From: Rhodospirillaceae bacterium
GTDB lineage: Bacteria; Pseudomonadota; Alphaproteobacteria; UBA828
DNA length: 13,473 bases
Direction of reading: 5' to 3'
NCBI GenBank assembly: GCA_028819955.1
Contig: JAPPKP010000373.1
Coordinates: 1 to 13,473 of the forward strand
The position numbers and the translations under genes were made by a program. Shown in pieces: positions 7,902-13,473 of the stretch (position 1 is its first letter; every line of letters starts with the position of its first letter). The notes beneath the pieces were generated by a model. The model ran no database searches and was not told the DNA's origin. It saw only the letters and a list, made by a program, of their open reading frames with translations.

Positions 7902-8521
7902 CCGCGCAGGTCCTCGATCAGCGGCAGGATGGTCTCGTCGAGGTCGTGCCGCGAGAGCACGCCCACGTGGCGATGGCGGATTCGGCCTGAGCCGTCCACC
8001 ACGAAGGTTTCGGGCACACCGTAGACGCCCCACTCGATCCCGGTGCGGCCGTCGAGGTCGGCCCCCATCAGCGTGTAGGGATTGCCGAGGCGGCCCAGCC
8101 AGCGCTCGGCGTCGTCCGGCGTGTCCTTGTAGTTAATGCCGTAGAGCGGGACCGTGCCGGCCTCAGCGAGCGCCATGAGCAGGGGATGCTCGACCCGGCA
8201 GGGGCCGCACCAGGAGGCGAAGATGTTGACGAGCGAAATCTCCCCCTGCCCGAGATCGGCGGTGGCGAACCCGCCCACCTCCTCGAAACCCTGGACCGGC
8301 GGAAGCGAGAAATCCGGCACCGGCTTGTCGATCAGCGCCGACGGCACCTTGCTGGGCTCACCAGTCAGCAGCTGAACGCCGAGCGCGGCAGCCAGGGCGA
8401 CGAAGAGAAACACCGGCGCGAGGTAGCGCAGCCGGCGGAAGGCCGAGACCGGCTTCTCTGCCGCCTGCTCCTCCAGCGGTGCCTGGGTGCTCTCGTCCGT
8501 CATTCCCGATTTGTCTCTCAC
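7898..8521 (-). CDS. ccmG: Thiol:disulfide interchange protein CcmG/DsbE
   Basis: A 207-residue membrane-tethered thioredoxin of the periplasm that keeps apocytochrome c or CcmH reduced. A cytoplasmic lead of about 30 residues is followed by a membrane anchor at 33-53, the strand-helix LVNIFASWCGPCRVEHP with active-site WCGPC at 104-108, and the cis-proline loop GVYGVPETF with P170. The family-typical GIEWGVYGVPETFVVD segment separates it from general thioredoxins. The GTG at 8521 overlaps the ccmF stop as GTGA. An in-frame ATG at 8503 would give 201 residues and is a real alternative, since neither has a strong ribosome binding site. The stop overlaps ccmH by 4 bp. Confidence 0.95.
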   Translation of the reverse strand: MRDKSGMTDESTQAPLEEQAAEKPVSAFRRLRYLAPVFLFVALAAALGVQLLTGEPSKVPSALIDKPVPDFSLPPVQGFEEVGGFATADLGQGEISLVNIFASWCGPCRVEHPLLMALAEAGTVPLYGINYKDTPDDAERWLGRLGNPYTLMGADLDGRTGIEWGVYGVPETFVVDGSGRIRHRHVGVLSRHDLDETILPLIEDLRG

Positions 8522-10509
8522 TCGCCTGCGCCGGCAGTGACTGCCGCAGTCTGCGCCGACCGGCGGCGGGCGGGCGCGCCCACGCGGTGGCGGCGGTCGG
8601 TCAGCGAGACGACACCGCCCGCTACCATGACGAGCGCGCCGATCCAGATCCAGGGCACGAGCGGGTTGTGATGGATGCGGATCGCCGTGCCGCCGCCGGG
8701 CGCATCCTCTCCGACCACGACGTAAAGGTCCGAAAGCCAGGTCGTGTGGATCGCCGCCTCCGTGGTCCAGGTGTCCTGCACCGGGTAGTGGCGGCGCTCG
8801 GGCAGGAGCAGCGCAACATCCTCGCCGTCCCGCAGAACCCGGACCTCGCCTCGCCGCGCCGTATAGTTGGGGCCAGGCACGTCGCCGATGCTCTGCAGCT
8901 CGAAGTCGTAGCCGGCAAGACCGAGCGACTCACCCGGCCGCATCACTTGCTCCCGCTCGGACTGCCAGTTGCCGGCGCCGACCGTGCCCACCACCAGCAC
9001 CGCGACGCCGAGGTGGGCGAGGTTCATCGCCCAGGCCGCGCGCGGCAGGCCGAGGGCGCGGCGCGCGCTTTCCCCGAGCGGCACGCGGAAGAGCCGCACG
9101 CGCTCTGCCAGCTCCGTCAGCACGCCCGCCACCACCCAGCCGGCAAGCGCCATGCCGAGCACCGCGCCCCACGGGCCGCCGCCGCTCGCTCCGACCCCCG
9201 CGGCCACAGCGATGGCAGCGATCAGCGAGATCGCGAGGCGCGGCAGCACGGCGCTGGCGCCCGCGCGTTTCCAGGCCATGAGCGGACCCGCCGCCATCAT
9301 CAGGAGGAGCGGAATCATGAGGGGCACGAAGGTGGATTCGAAGAAGGGCGGGCCGACCGAGACCTTCTGGTCCGCGATCGCGTCGAGAACCAGAGGATAG
9401 AGCGTGCCGATGAAGACAGTGGCGCAGCCGACTGCCAGCAGCAGATTGTTGGCGAGCAGCGAGCCTTCGCGCGAAAGCGGGCGGAACGAGCCGCCGGCCC
9501 GCATCCCCGGCGCGCGCCATGCGTAGAGCGTGAGCGAGCCGCCGACCACGATCACCAGAAATATCAGGATGTAGACCCCGCGCGCCGGGTCGGAGGCGAA
9601 GCTGTGCACCGAAGTGAGCACGCCGGAGCGCACCAGGAAGGTCCCCAAGAGGCTGAGCGAGAAGCCGAGGATCGCCAGCAGCACGGTCCAGCTCTTCAGG
9701 CTGTCCCGCTTCTCCGCCACGATCGAGGAATGCAGCAGCGCGGTCGCCATCAGCCAGGGCATGAAGGAGGCGTTCTCCACCGGGTCCCAGAACCAGTACC
9801 CGCCCCAGCCGAGCTCGTAATAGGCCCACCAGGAACCCAAGGCGATGCCGGCGGTCAGTGCGCACCAGGAGAGCAGCGTCCACGGCCTGACCCAGCGCGC
9901 CCAGGCCGCGTTCACGCGACCCTCGATCAGCGCCGCCACGGCAAAGGAGAAGGCGGTCGAGAGCCCGACGTAGCCGAGGTAGAGCAGCGGCGGGTGGAAG
10001 GCGAGGCCTGGGTCCTGCAGCAGCGGGTTGAGGTCGCGCCCGTCGAACGGCGCCGGATCGAGCCTCAGGAACGGGTTGGAGGTGGCGAGCACGAAGACCA
10101 GAAAGCCGAGCCCGATCAACGCCTGGACGGCCAGCACCCATGAGCGGAACGCGGGCGGCAGGTTGCGCCCGAAGACCGCCACGGCGGCACCGTAGACCGC
10201 GAGAATCCAAATCCAGAGCAGCATCGAGCCTTCGTGATTGCCCCAGGTGCCGGTGAACTTGTAGAGCAGCGGCTTGGCGGAGTGGGAGTTGTCGGCGACC
10301 GTCACCACCGAGAAGTCGGAGACGACGAAGGCCTGCATCAGGCAGGCGAGCGCAGCCGAGATGAAGACGAACTGCGCCACCGCCGCCGGCCGCGCCAGCG
10401 CCATCAGACCACCGTCGCGGAGGCGTGCGCCGATTGGCGCGGCGGCGGCCTGCACCAGCGCCATCGCCAGCGCGAGGATCAGGGCGTAATGGCCGATCTC
10501 GGGGATCAT
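8518..10509 (-). CDS. ccmF: Cytochrome c haem lyase subunit CcmF (CycK)
   Basis: A 663-residue polytopic membrane protein that passes haem from CcmE to apocytochrome c. The periplasmic WWD domain WGGYWFWDPVENASFMPWL is at 235-253. The conserved histidines sit where expected: H172 in FHPPLLYLGY, H260 in ALLHSS and H302 in SVHSFASDP, close to E. coli H173, H261 and H303. HEGSMLLW (92-99) is another family hallmark. The C-terminal third contains a large periplasmic domain (starting near MRPGESLGLAGYDFEL) and a final membrane helix before a short basic tail. Length is typical. The ATG at 10509 overlaps the ccmE stop as ATGA, and the stop overlaps the ccmG start as GTGA. Confidence 0.97.
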   Translation of the reverse strand: MIPEIGHYALILALAMALVQAAAAPIGARLRDGGLMALARPAAVAQFVFISAALACLMQAFVVSDFSVVTVADNSHSAKPLLYKFTGTWGNHEGSMLLWIWILAVYGAAVAVFGRNLPPAFRSWVLAVQALIGLGFLVFVLATSNPFLRLDPAPFDGRDLNPLLQDPGLAFHPPLLYLGYVGLSTAFSFAVAALIEGRVNAAWARWVRPWTLLSWCALTAGIALGSWWAYYELGWGGYWFWDPVENASFMPWLMATALLHSSIVAEKRDSLKSWTVLLAILGFSLSLLGTFLVRSGVLTSVHSFASDPARGVYILIFLVIVVGGSLTLYAWRAPGMRAGGSFRPLSREGSLLANNLLLAVGCATVFIGTLYPLVLDAIADQKVSVGPPFFESTFVPLMIPLLLMMAAGPLMAWKRAGASAVLPRLAISLIAAIAVAAGVGASGGGPWGAVLGMALAGWVVAGVLTELAERVRLFRVPLGESARRALGLPRAAWAMNLAHLGVAVLVVGTVGAGNWQSEREQVMRPGESLGLAGYDFELQSIGDVPGPNYTARRGEVRVLRDGEDVALLLPERRHYPVQDTWTTEAAIHTTWLSDLYVVVGEDAPGGGTAIRIHHNPLVPWIWIGALVMVAGGVVSLTDRRHRVGAPARRRSAQTAAVTAGAGE

Positions 10510-10949
10510 TCGGCGCCCTCGCCCTTCCAGTTGCCGGACTTCTTCAGCGCGTCCGCCACCTCGCGGGGCATGTAGTTCTCGTCGTGCTTGGCGAGCACCT
10601 CGTCGGCCTCGAACACGCCGCCCTTCAGATAGCCCTCGGCCACCACCCCCTGCCCTTCGCGGAACAGGTCGGGCAGGATTCCACGATAGGTCACGAGCAC
10701 GGTGTGGGCGAGGTCGGTGATGGTGAAGCGCACCGTGAGCCCGTCGTCACCCCTCACCACGCTGTCTTCCTCCACCAGGCCGCCCACGCGGAGCCGCTGC
10801 TCCGGTGAAAACTCCCGCTCCTTGATCGTGCTCGGGTCATGGAAGAAGACGAGCGTATCGTCGAGTGCGGTGAGCACCAGACCTGCTGCGAGGCCGAGCC
10901 CGCCGAGCCCGCCGCCGACAAAGACCAACCGCCAGTGCTTGCGCTTCAT
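10506..10949 (-). CDS. ccmE: Cytochrome c maturation haem chaperone CcmE (CycJ)
   Basis: A 147-residue periplasmic haem chaperone. The N-terminus is a basic MKRKHWRL followed by one membrane anchor (about 8-29). A beta-barrel domain (FRLRVGGLVEEDSV and TVRFTITDL regions) leads to the haem-binding segment VLAKHDENYMP, with H122 as the covalent haem ligand and Y126 as the axial tyrosine. The flexible C-terminal tail is normal. It receives haem via CcmC, which is not in this window, and passes it to CcmF. The ATG at 10949 overlaps the ccmD stop by 4 bp, and the stop overlaps ccmF by 4 bp. Confidence 0.97.
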   Translation of the reverse strand: MKRKHWRLVFVGGGLGGLGLAAGLVLTALDDTLVFFHDPSTIKEREFSPEQRLRVGGLVEEDSVVRGDDGLTVRFTITDLAHTVLVTYRGILPDLFREGQGVVAEGYLKGGVFEADEVLAKHDENYMPREVADALKKSGNWKGEGAE

Positions 10950-11155
10950 GCCGGGGCGTTCTGCTCCCCGTCACTGTCGCCGTCTCCGTCAGCATCTCGC
11001 CGTTGGCGGGCCGACGCCTCGAGGGCCCTGAGCGTCGCCTCCCGCGCGCGCATGGTGCGGATGCTCAGCACGAGGAGTGCGACCATGATCGCGGCCGCAG
11101 CGCCGAAGGCCGGCCACACATAGGTAGCGTAGCCACCCATTTCGAAGAAAGACAT
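10946..11155 (-). CDS. ccmD: Small haem exporter-associated protein CcmD
   Basis: A 69-residue single-pass membrane protein that helps release haem-loaded CcmE from the CcmABC complex. It starts MSFFEMGGYATYVWPAFG, the classic CcmD opening, followed by a membrane helix at about 12-33 and a basic, then acidic, cytoplasmic tail (QRRDADGDGDSDG). The ATG at 11155 is chosen because it gives the family N-terminus and has GGTGGA upstream; the frame stays open to 11200 without homology. It is the first gene of the ccm cluster here, and its usual partner ccmC does not precede it. The promoter should lie between 11156 and 11290; I could not pick a convincing one. Confidence 0.88.
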   Translation of the reverse strand: MSFFEMGGYATYVWPAFGAAAAIMVALLVLSIRTMRAREATLRALEASARQRRDADGDGDSDGEQNAPA

Positions 11156-11290
11156 TGCCCCGCGTCCACCCGCTGCCGGCGACACCGCCCAAGGCGCCAT
11201 CCGACAGTCTCGTTACCTGGCAATTGTCATAGTGTGGGGGCATCGTTCGCCGACATCAAGACGCCGACCTGCTGCCCGAAGGTGCTATGG

Positions 11291-11319
11291 CTGACGGCCG
11301 GGCGGCGGTTGGTTACACT
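11291..11319 (+). promoter_or_regulatory. Candidate promoter of the EVE-domain gene
   Basis: CTGACG at 11291-11296 (4 of 6 to TTGACA), a 17-nt spacer and TACACT at 11314-11319 (4 of 6 to TATAAT) stand upstream of the EVE gene. The start would fall near 11326, giving a leader of about 30 nt containing the ribosome binding site. Spacing is ideal, but the hexamers are imperfect. Confidence 0.45.
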
Positions 11320-11343
11320 CGACGAGCGGCGAAGCCGTCATTT

Positions 11344-11350
11344 GGAGGAG
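11344..11350 (+). promoter_or_regulatory. Strong ribosome binding site of the EVE-domain gene
   Basis: GGAGGAG lies 6 nt before the ATG at 11357. It fixes the start of the EVE protein and rules out the longer open frame that begins at 11003 inside ccmD. It is the strongest Shine-Dalgarno sequence in the window. Confidence 0.85.
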
Positions 11351-11356
11351 CGTAGA

Positions 11357-11770
11357 ATGGCCTATTGGCTCTTGAAGTCGGAACCCGGATCCTGGTCGTG
11401 GGACGACCAGGTGCGCGATGGCGTCACCGAATGGGACGGCGTGCGCAACCATCAGGCGAACAACAACATGAAGGCCATGAAGCGGGGCGACCGCTGCTTC
11501 TTCTACCACTCGGTCAACGCGAAGGAGATCGTCGGCGTCGTCGAGGTCGTGAAGGAGCACTACCCCGACCCGACCGACTCCTCCGGGCGCTTCGGCATGG
11601 TCGACGTCAAGGCCGTGGTCCCGGTGGGCCAGCCGGTCTCGCTGAAGCAGATCAAGGAAGACCCGGCGCTGCAGGACATGCAGCTCGTCCGCCAGTCGCG
11701 GCTTTCGGTGAGCCCCGTGACCGAGGCCGAGTGGCGGCGCATCTGCACGCTCGCCGGCATCGCTGCGTAG
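11357..11770 (+). CDS. EVE domain-containing protein (Thy28/COG2947-like)
   Basis: A 137-residue single-domain protein. It begins MAYWLLKSEPGSWSWDDQ and has WDGVRNHQANNNMKAMK at 26-42, GDRCFFYHS at 44-52 and KEIVGVVEVVKEHYPDP at 56-72. Together these are the hallmark core of stand-alone EVE proteins. The fold belongs to the PUA/YTH-like group, members of which bind modified bases in DNA or RNA; the physiological role in bacteria is poorly defined, so no specific function is claimed. Length matches the family, and the aromatic residues of the pocket region (W15, W26, YH 50-51) are present. The gene is alone on the plus strand, divergent from ccmD, with its own strong ribosome binding site. It is followed by a convergent gap with tandem repeats. 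Nothing in the neighbourhood links it to a restriction or modification system. Confidence 0.92.
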   Translation: MAYWLLKSEPGSWSWDDQVRDGVTEWDGVRNHQANNNMKAMKRGDRCFFYHSVNAKEIVGVVEVVKEHYPDPTDSSGRFGMVDVKAVVPVGQPVSLKQIKEDPALQDMQLVRQSRLSVSPVTEAEWRRICTLAGIAA

Positions 11771-11839
11771 CCGGCACGCCTCGCCACGGTCGCGGCCTGT
11801 GTCGCGCCCGAGCATCGCCATGAGCCCGAACAATCGTGC

Positions 11840-11980
11840 GGGATTCGCCGGGATAGGTGGGATTCGCTGGGATAAGTGGGATTCGCCGGGATAGGTGGGA
11901 TTCGCTGGGATAAGTGGGATTCGCTGGGACAGGTGGGATTCGCCGGGACTAAGTGGGATTAACTGGGACAAGTGGGATGC
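11840..11980. repeat. 19-bp tandem repeat array with regularly spaced GGG tracts
   Basis: Seven full units and one partial unit, consensus GGGATTCGCYGGGATARGT. Units start at 11840, 11859, 11878, 11897, 11916, 11935 (20 bp, one inserted base), 11955 and 11974 (partial). Units 1+2 and 3+4 are identical 38-bp dimers, pointing to recent duplication; later units have diverged. Each unit contains two GGGA steps 10 and 9 bp apart, so the plus strand has 15 GGG tracts separated by 6- or 7-nt loops. The array lies in the convergent gap between the EVE gene and the ThDP enzyme. Because the unit is 19 bp with one 20-bp copy, it does not hold a reading frame and is not coding. Confidence 0.95.
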
Positions 11981-12010
11981 AGCGCGCGCCCGCTGGTCAA
12001 GCCTCTGCTC

Positions 12011-12061
12011 GTCCGCAAGGACTGCGCGCGGACGCAAGAGACCCGTATGCCCGCGCGGGCA
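12011..12061. terminator. Pair of GC-rich hairpins, possible bidirectional terminator
   Basis: GTCCGC at 12011-12016 pairs with GCGGAC at 12028-12033 around an 11-nt loop. TGCCCGCGCGGGCA at 12048-12061 is a perfect 14-bp palindrome. They lie between convergent genes, about 115-165 bp beyond the ThDP stop, where terminators are expected. Neither has a T tract, so they are not canonical intrinsic terminators. Confidence 0.3.
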
Positions 12062-12174
12062 GTCAGCGGCGACCGGTAGGCTCTCGCTCCGCATGTCGGG
12101 AGCTTGACGCAGCTTTCGCGCGCCGGGCACCGCACCATGGTCCGGGGTCGCTCGCGCCCGAAGAGTCCAGAGCG

Positions 12175-13473
12175 TCAGTGCACGGAGGTTTGCGCGAGGC
12201 GGGAGAGCTTGCGGGTCTCGGCGGTGATGACGTCCACCACAGCCGGCTGGCCCTCGTTCGTGGCGCGGATCGCGCGCTCAAGCGCGGGCCTGAGTGCCGC
12301 CGGCTCGGTCACCTTCTCGGCATGGCAGCCGAGGCTCGCCGCGATGGTCGCGTAGTCGCCCTGCTGCCGGTTCGCCTCGAAGCGCGCCGAGGCCTCGGGG
12401 ATGTTGCGGTCGTAGCCCGAGAAGATCGAATCGTGCTTGATCACGGTCAGGATCGGGATGTCGTTGCGCGACGCGGTCTCCCAGTCCATGCCGGTCATGC
12501 CCACCGAGGCGTCGCCCATGACGTTGACCACCAGCTTGTCGGGGTTCGCGAGCTTGGCACCCATGGCGAGGCCGAGGGAGAAGCCGAGCTGCGAGGACTG
12601 CCCCCAGCCGAGGTAGCTACGCGGCGGACCCGACTCGTAGAAGACGCTCTGGATATCCCGCGAGGCGCCGGACTCGTGGGTGAGCATCGACGTCTCCGGG
12701 TCGAGCACGGACCAGAGCTCGCGCATCATGCGGTAGCCGTTGATGGGCGCGGAATTGTCGGCGAAGAGCGGCTCGTACTCGGCGCGCCACTCGCCCTTGA
12801 TGCGCGCGATGGTTTCCGCGGTCTCGGCACGCTGCTCCGCGCGGCCCTCCCCCACATGGCGCCTGAGCTCGGCGGCAAGCTGGCCCAGGAACAGCTTGGC
12901 GTCGGCCACGATACCGACGGCCGCGGCGTACTCCTTGTTGATGTCGATGGGGTCGTTGGTCGCGTGGATAATGCTCTTGCCGTCCGGGATCTTCGGCGTG
13001 AACGGGGCGCGGGTCAGGCTGGAGCCCACGGCGAGAACGCAGTCGCTCGCCTGCAGGTAGTGCGCAGCCATGGCGGTGGTGGAGAGCGCGCCCACGCCCG
13101 CCGCCAGCGGGTGCGCCTCGGGGATCGCGCTCTTGCCCTGCAGCGTGGTCATCGCGGGTGCGCCGAGCAGCTCCGCCACTTCGCGCAGCTCGTCGCTCGC
13201 TTCGGCCCAGAGCACGCCCTGGCCGGCCCAGATCAGCGGCGTCTCGGCCGCGAGTAGGCGCTCGGCCGTCTCCCGCACCGCGCCCTCGTCGGCGGCGGAG
13301 CGCATGCGCCGCACGGGCGTGTACTCGGGCGCCCCGTTCACCTCGCCCGCGCACGCATCGCCCAACAGCTCCAGCATCACCGGCTGCGGCCGACCTGAGC
13401 GGAGCGCCGTGAAGGCCTGGCGCAGCTTGATCGGCATGTGGTCGGCGGCCAACACCTTCTGCGCCATCTTCGT
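12175..13473 (-). CDS. Acetolactate synthase-like thiamine diphosphate-dependent enzyme, 5' truncated by window edge
   Basis: The last 432 residues of a three-domain ThDP enzyme; the N-terminal Pyr domain, which carries the catalytic glutamate, lies mostly beyond the right edge (the full family length is about 550-600). Numbering from the Met at 13467, the central domain is about 60-200 (AETPLIWAGQGV, DCVLAVGSSL) and the C-terminal PP domain about 245-415. There SSQLGFSLGLAMGAKLANPD leads into the cofactor motif GDASVGMTGMDWE starting at 318. The usual GDG...NN motif is GDA...HD: A320 replaces Gly, and H345-D346 replace the Asn pair at the normal 24-residue spacing. D319 and D346 could still bind magnesium. 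The substrate is not recognisable; an IlvB-like decarboxylase or lyase is as far as the sequence goes. It ends convergently with the EVE gene, with the repeat array between them. Confidence 0.85.
   Translation of the reverse strand, partial: TKMAQKVLAADHMPIKLRQAFTALRSGRPQPVMLELLGDACAGEVNGAPEYTPVRRMRSAADEGAVRETAERLLAAETPLIWAGQGVLWAEASDELREVAELLGAPAMTTLQGKSAIPEAHPLAAGVGALSTTAMAAHYLQASDCVLAVGSSLTRAPFTPKIPDGKSIIHATNDPIDINKEYAAAVGIVADAKLFLGQLAAELRRHVGEGRAEQRAETAETIARIKGEWRAEYEPLFADNSAPINGYRMMRELWSVLDPETSMLTHESGASRDIQSVFYESGPPRSYLGWGQSSQLGFSLGLAMGAKLANPDKLVVNVMGDASVGMTGMDWETASRNDIPILTVIKHDSIFSGYDRNIPEASARFEANRQQGDYATIAASLGCHAEKVTEPAALRPALERAIRATNEGQPAVVDVITAETRKLSRLAQTSVH

Larger units (their letters stand above)
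11771..12174. other. Convergent intergenic region without genes
   Basis: 404 bp between the stop of the EVE gene and the stop of the ThDP enzyme. Apart from the repeat array and two GC-rich hairpins listed separately, I see no gene, tRNA, promoter or conserved RNA in it. Open frames crossing it on either strand read through the repeats or are antisense to the neighbouring genes. Confidence 0.7.

Noticed and set aside
7902..8033. Longer N-terminus for CcmH
   Set aside because: It would overlap ccmG by over 130 bp and place an Arg/Pro-rich stretch before the signal peptide; the ATGA overlap at 7901 is far more natural.
8479..10143. Plus-strand open frame of 554 codons
   Set aside because: It is antisense to ccmF; His/Arg/Glu-rich low-complexity translation is typical of the reverse complement of a GC-rich membrane protein gene.
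11840..11980. Repeat array as a CRISPR
   Set aside because: Units are directly adjacent with no unique spacers, and no cas genes are present.
11840..11980. Repeat array as coding for a repetitive peptide (WDRWD-like on plus, LSQRIP-like on minus)
   Set aside because: The 19-bp period is not a multiple of three and one unit is 20 bp, so no frame is maintained; no start with a ribosome binding site is seen.
11953..13257. Plus-strand open frame of 434 codons starting in the repeat array
   Set aside because: It is antisense to the ThDP enzyme, which has clear domain motifs.

Overview
The window is GC-rich, densely packed bacterial chromosome, most probably from an alphaproteobacterium. Three things point there: a LexA gene preceded by the alphaproteobacterial SOS box GTTC-N7-GTTC, a complete set of the System I cytochrome c maturation genes ccmD to ccmI in their alphaproteobacterial form, and a ComEC protein with the short C-terminus often seen in that class. 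All the enzymes are chromosomal and look native. I see no insertion sequence, phage gene, CRISPR array, tRNA or rRNA.

Layout from left to right. (1) Positions 1-2840, minus strand: gltX (glutamyl-tRNA synthetase), then 20 bp later a CodA-like amidohydrolase, then 38 bp later the first 26 codons of a gene that looks like a ring-opening amidohydrolase (barbiturase/cyanuric acid hydrolase family). This looks like one transcription unit joining a translation gene to N-heterocycle catabolism. (2) Positions 2969-5077, plus strand: comEC, transcribed divergently from gltX and ending only 4 bp from the tail of lexA. (3) Positions 5082-5862, minus strand: lexA with a readable promoter (TTGACA-N17-TAGAAC), whose -10 box and spacer are covered by a perfect SOS box. 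A second, imperfect box lies downstream. (4) Positions 5983-11155, minus strand: ccmD-ccmE-ccmF-ccmG-ccmH-ccmI. Four successive gene junctions share a 4-bp ATGA or GTGA overlap. ccmA, ccmB and ccmC are not beside them. (5) Positions 11357-11770, plus strand: a small EVE-domain protein with its own plausible sigma70-type promoter, divergent from ccmD. (6) Positions 11771-12174: a 404-bp convergent gap with no gene. It holds a 19-bp tandem repeat array of regularly spaced GGG tracts. (7) Positions 12175-13473, minus strand: the C-terminal three quarters of an acetolactate-synthase-like thiamine-diphosphate enzyme with a non-standard cofactor motif.

How they work together: the ccm genes carry haem from the CcmE chaperone to the apocytochrome, which CcmG and CcmH reduce and CcmF/CcmH/CcmI ligate to haem. 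lexA governs its own SOS response. The amidohydrolase pair probably attacks a pyrimidine- or triazine-like ring. The most unusual items are the repeat array, the gltX-led catabolic operon with an altered CodA-type active site, and the ThDP enzyme with GDA...HD in place of GDG...NN. I found no clear multi-gene novel defence or metabolic system, and most of the window is well-understood housekeeping DNA.
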